Source: Clostridia bacterium
GTDB taxonomy: Bacteria; Bacillota; Sulfobacillia; SLMV01
Reading direction: 5' to 3'
Assembly: GCA_007133365.1 (NCBI GenBank)
Contig: SLMV01000023.1
Coordinates: 1 to 7,562, forward strand
DNA length: 7,562 nucleotides
This document shows positions 6,463 to 7,562 of this stretch, in pieces. The position numbers and the translations under genes are program-made. Each line of letters begins with the position of its first letter. Positions within the stretch are counted from its first letter, which is position 1. The notes under the pieces are model-generated. The model searched no databases. It was given only the letters and a program-made list of their open reading frames with translations, and was not told the DNA's origin.

Positions 6463-6477
6463 GGAGGAATACCTGTG
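6463..6477 (+). promoter_or_regulatory. Ribosome binding site and GTG start of buk
   Basis: GGAGG (6463-6467) lies 7 bases before GTG (6475-6477). The in-frame ATG at 6436 has no such site and would add a 13-residue N-terminal extension (starting MQSRLSQW) that butyrate kinases do not normally have. GTG at 6475 is therefore preferred. Confidence 0.8.
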
Positions 6478-7562
6478 CACCCCGACAACCATTTCCTGAC
6501 CGTCAACCCTGGGAGTTCATCAACCAAAGTCGCATTGACCCGAGTTGAACGAAAGAATGAAGAGCCCGTGGTTTGGGTGGTCAAAGAAAAGACGTTGAGA
6601 CATCCTGATGAGGAGCTTAGACAATACGCTAAGATTTCGGAGCAATTGGAGTACCGATTTCGACATGTACAAAGTTTCATCGACGAACTTGAGACGGAGT
6701 TTTCTGCAGTGGTGGGTCGAGGTGGTTTGGCGCGTCCGGTAGGGGGCGGCACATACGTAACGACTTCCGCGTTACTCAGTGATCTTGAAACGGGTATACA
6801 AGGCGAACATCCTTCCAATCTTGGAGGGCTTATTGCCCATCGGATCGGGGAAGAAATGGACATCCCTTCCTTTATTGTGGATCCGGTCAGTGTCGATGAA
6901 TTGAGTCCGGAGGCACGCATATCAGGCCTACCTGAAATTCAACGGATTAGTTTATGGCATGCCCTTAATTGTCGAGCATCGGCACGCAAAGCAGCTGCGG
7001 AACTTGGCCACATACTGAACGAGGTTAACTTGGTGGTTATTCACCTCGGTAGCGGGATTACCGTTGCTGCAATGGATAAAGGACGTGCGATCGATGTTAA
7101 CAATGCCACAGCGGAAGGGCCTTTTGGCCCGGATCGGGCCGGCGGTTTACCCGCCACCGGGGTGGTGGACCTAGCTTTTTCCGGAAATTATTCTCAATCT
7201 GAACTAAAACGGATTATGATGGGTCGAGGTGGCTTTTACGCTTATCTCGGGACGCGTGACATGATTGAGATTGAAAAGAGAGCCCACGAAGGAGACCAGC
7301 AGGCAAATCTCTTGCTCCGAGCAATGGTTTACCAGATTGCGAAGGAGGCGGCTGCCATGAGTTCAGTGCTTTTGGGTAATGTCGATGCCATCGTTATTAC
7401 CGGAGGCATGGCGCGCTCAAAGCAATTGACCTCGAAGATGGAGCGAGCGCTGAGATGGATTGCCCCGATCATCGTGATCCCGGGGGAGAATGAAGTCGAG
7501 GCCTTAACGCTCGGAGCTTGGCGGGTGCTACAGGGCGTGGAATCGGCGGCTCACTACCCCAA
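6475..7562 (+). CDS. buk: Butyrate kinase (acetokinase family), 3' end missing
   Basis: Interconverts butyryl phosphate plus ADP with butyrate plus ATP (EC 2.7.2.7); relatives also act on branched-chain acyl phosphates. The GTG-started frame stays open to the window edge for 362 codons, close to the usual 355-360 residues, so only the last few residues are missing. ASKHA/acetokinase landmarks are VNPGSSSTK (10-18) at the first phosphate site, GEHPSNLGG (110-118), SLWHALN (157-163), VIHLGSGITV (188-197), DVNNATAEGPFGPDRAGGLP (about 206-225) and the adenosine-binding ITGGMARS (308-315). The common HLGGGIS reads HLGSGIT here, and the NNALDGEGPF segment appears one residue shorter. It is transcribed divergently from ileS. 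No phosphotransbutyrylase or bkd gene is visible, so fermentative versus branched-chain role is undecided. Branched-chain-fatty-acid kinase (EC 2.7.2.14) is the main alternative. Confidence 0.92.
   Translation, partial: MHPDNHFLTVNPGSSSTKVALTRVERKNEEPVVWVVKEKTLRHPDEELRQYAKISEQLEYRFRHVQSFIDELETEFSAVVGRGGLARPVGGGTYVTTSALLSDLETGIQGEHPSNLGGLIAHRIGEEMDIPSFIVDPVSVDELSPEARISGLPEIQRISLWHALNCRASARKAAAELGHILNEVNLVVIHLGSGITVAAMDKGRAIDVNNATAEGPFGPDRAGGLPATGVVDLAFSGNYSQSELKRIMMGRGGFYAYLGTRDMIEIEKRAHEGDQQANLLLRAMVYQIAKEAAAMSSVLLGNVDAIVITGGMARSKQLTSKMERALRWIAPIIVIPGENEVEALTLGAWRVLQGVESAAHYP

Noticed and set aside
6436..6474. In-frame upstream ATG at 6436 as the buk start
   Set aside because: No Shine-Dalgarno sequence, overlaps the putative -10 region, and gives an atypical N-terminal extension; GTG at 6475 has GGAGG at proper spacing.
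6274..6492. 72-codon minus-strand ORF across the ileS promoter and T-box Stem I
   Set aside because: It covers the promoter and a structured RNA whose pairing explains the sequence; no ribosome binding site.
6453..6920. 155-codon ORF on the minus strand opposite buk
   Set aside because: Fully antisense to a well-conserved butyrate kinase; its translation shows no family features. A shadow frame.

Overview
The window looks like chromosomal DNA of a low-to-mid GC Gram-positive bacterium (Bacillota), probably one living in salty surroundings. The Bacillota assignment rests on strong Shine-Dalgarno sites and on a full-length, transcription-terminating T-box leader in front of ileS. The salt inference rests on a glycine betaine uptake system whose extracellular binding protein is extremely acidic (about 56 Asp/Glu against 8 Lys/Arg in its last 240 residues). 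The partner ATPase has a near-balanced charge. This fits a cell that keeps a normal cytoplasm and imports compatible solutes.

Left part (2-2816, + strand): an OpuA/ProU-type osmoprotectant ABC transporter in one tight operon, in the order binding protein (5' end cut by the window edge), ATPase with two C-terminal CBS domains, permease. A strong GC-rich hairpin lies between the permease and the convergent ileS.

Middle part (2907-about 6396, - strand): ileS, encoding a 1052-residue isoleucyl-tRNA synthetase of the long IleRS2 (eukaryote-like) class. Its class I HIGH motif reads G-V-H-H, and its KMSKS loop reads E-M-H-K-S. The GxHH form of IleRS2 is the one linked in the literature to very high mupirocin resistance. 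Upstream lies a nearly complete T-box riboswitch: Stem I with an AUC (Ile) specifier, Stem II, Stem IIA/B, Stem III, and competing antiterminator and terminator. A good promoter with an extended -10 precedes it. Uncharged tRNA-Ile should switch ileS on.

Right part (6475-end, + strand): a butyrate kinase gene (buk) with a GTG start and a good ribosome binding site, divergent from ileS, with only its last few codons missing. It may act in butyrate formation or branched-chain acyl-phosphate metabolism; the neighbours that would decide this are outside the window.

I see no mobile element, CRISPR array, tRNA or rRNA gene. The most notable item is the T-box-controlled ileS encoding a GVHH-type IleRS2. 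No wholly new system is evident.
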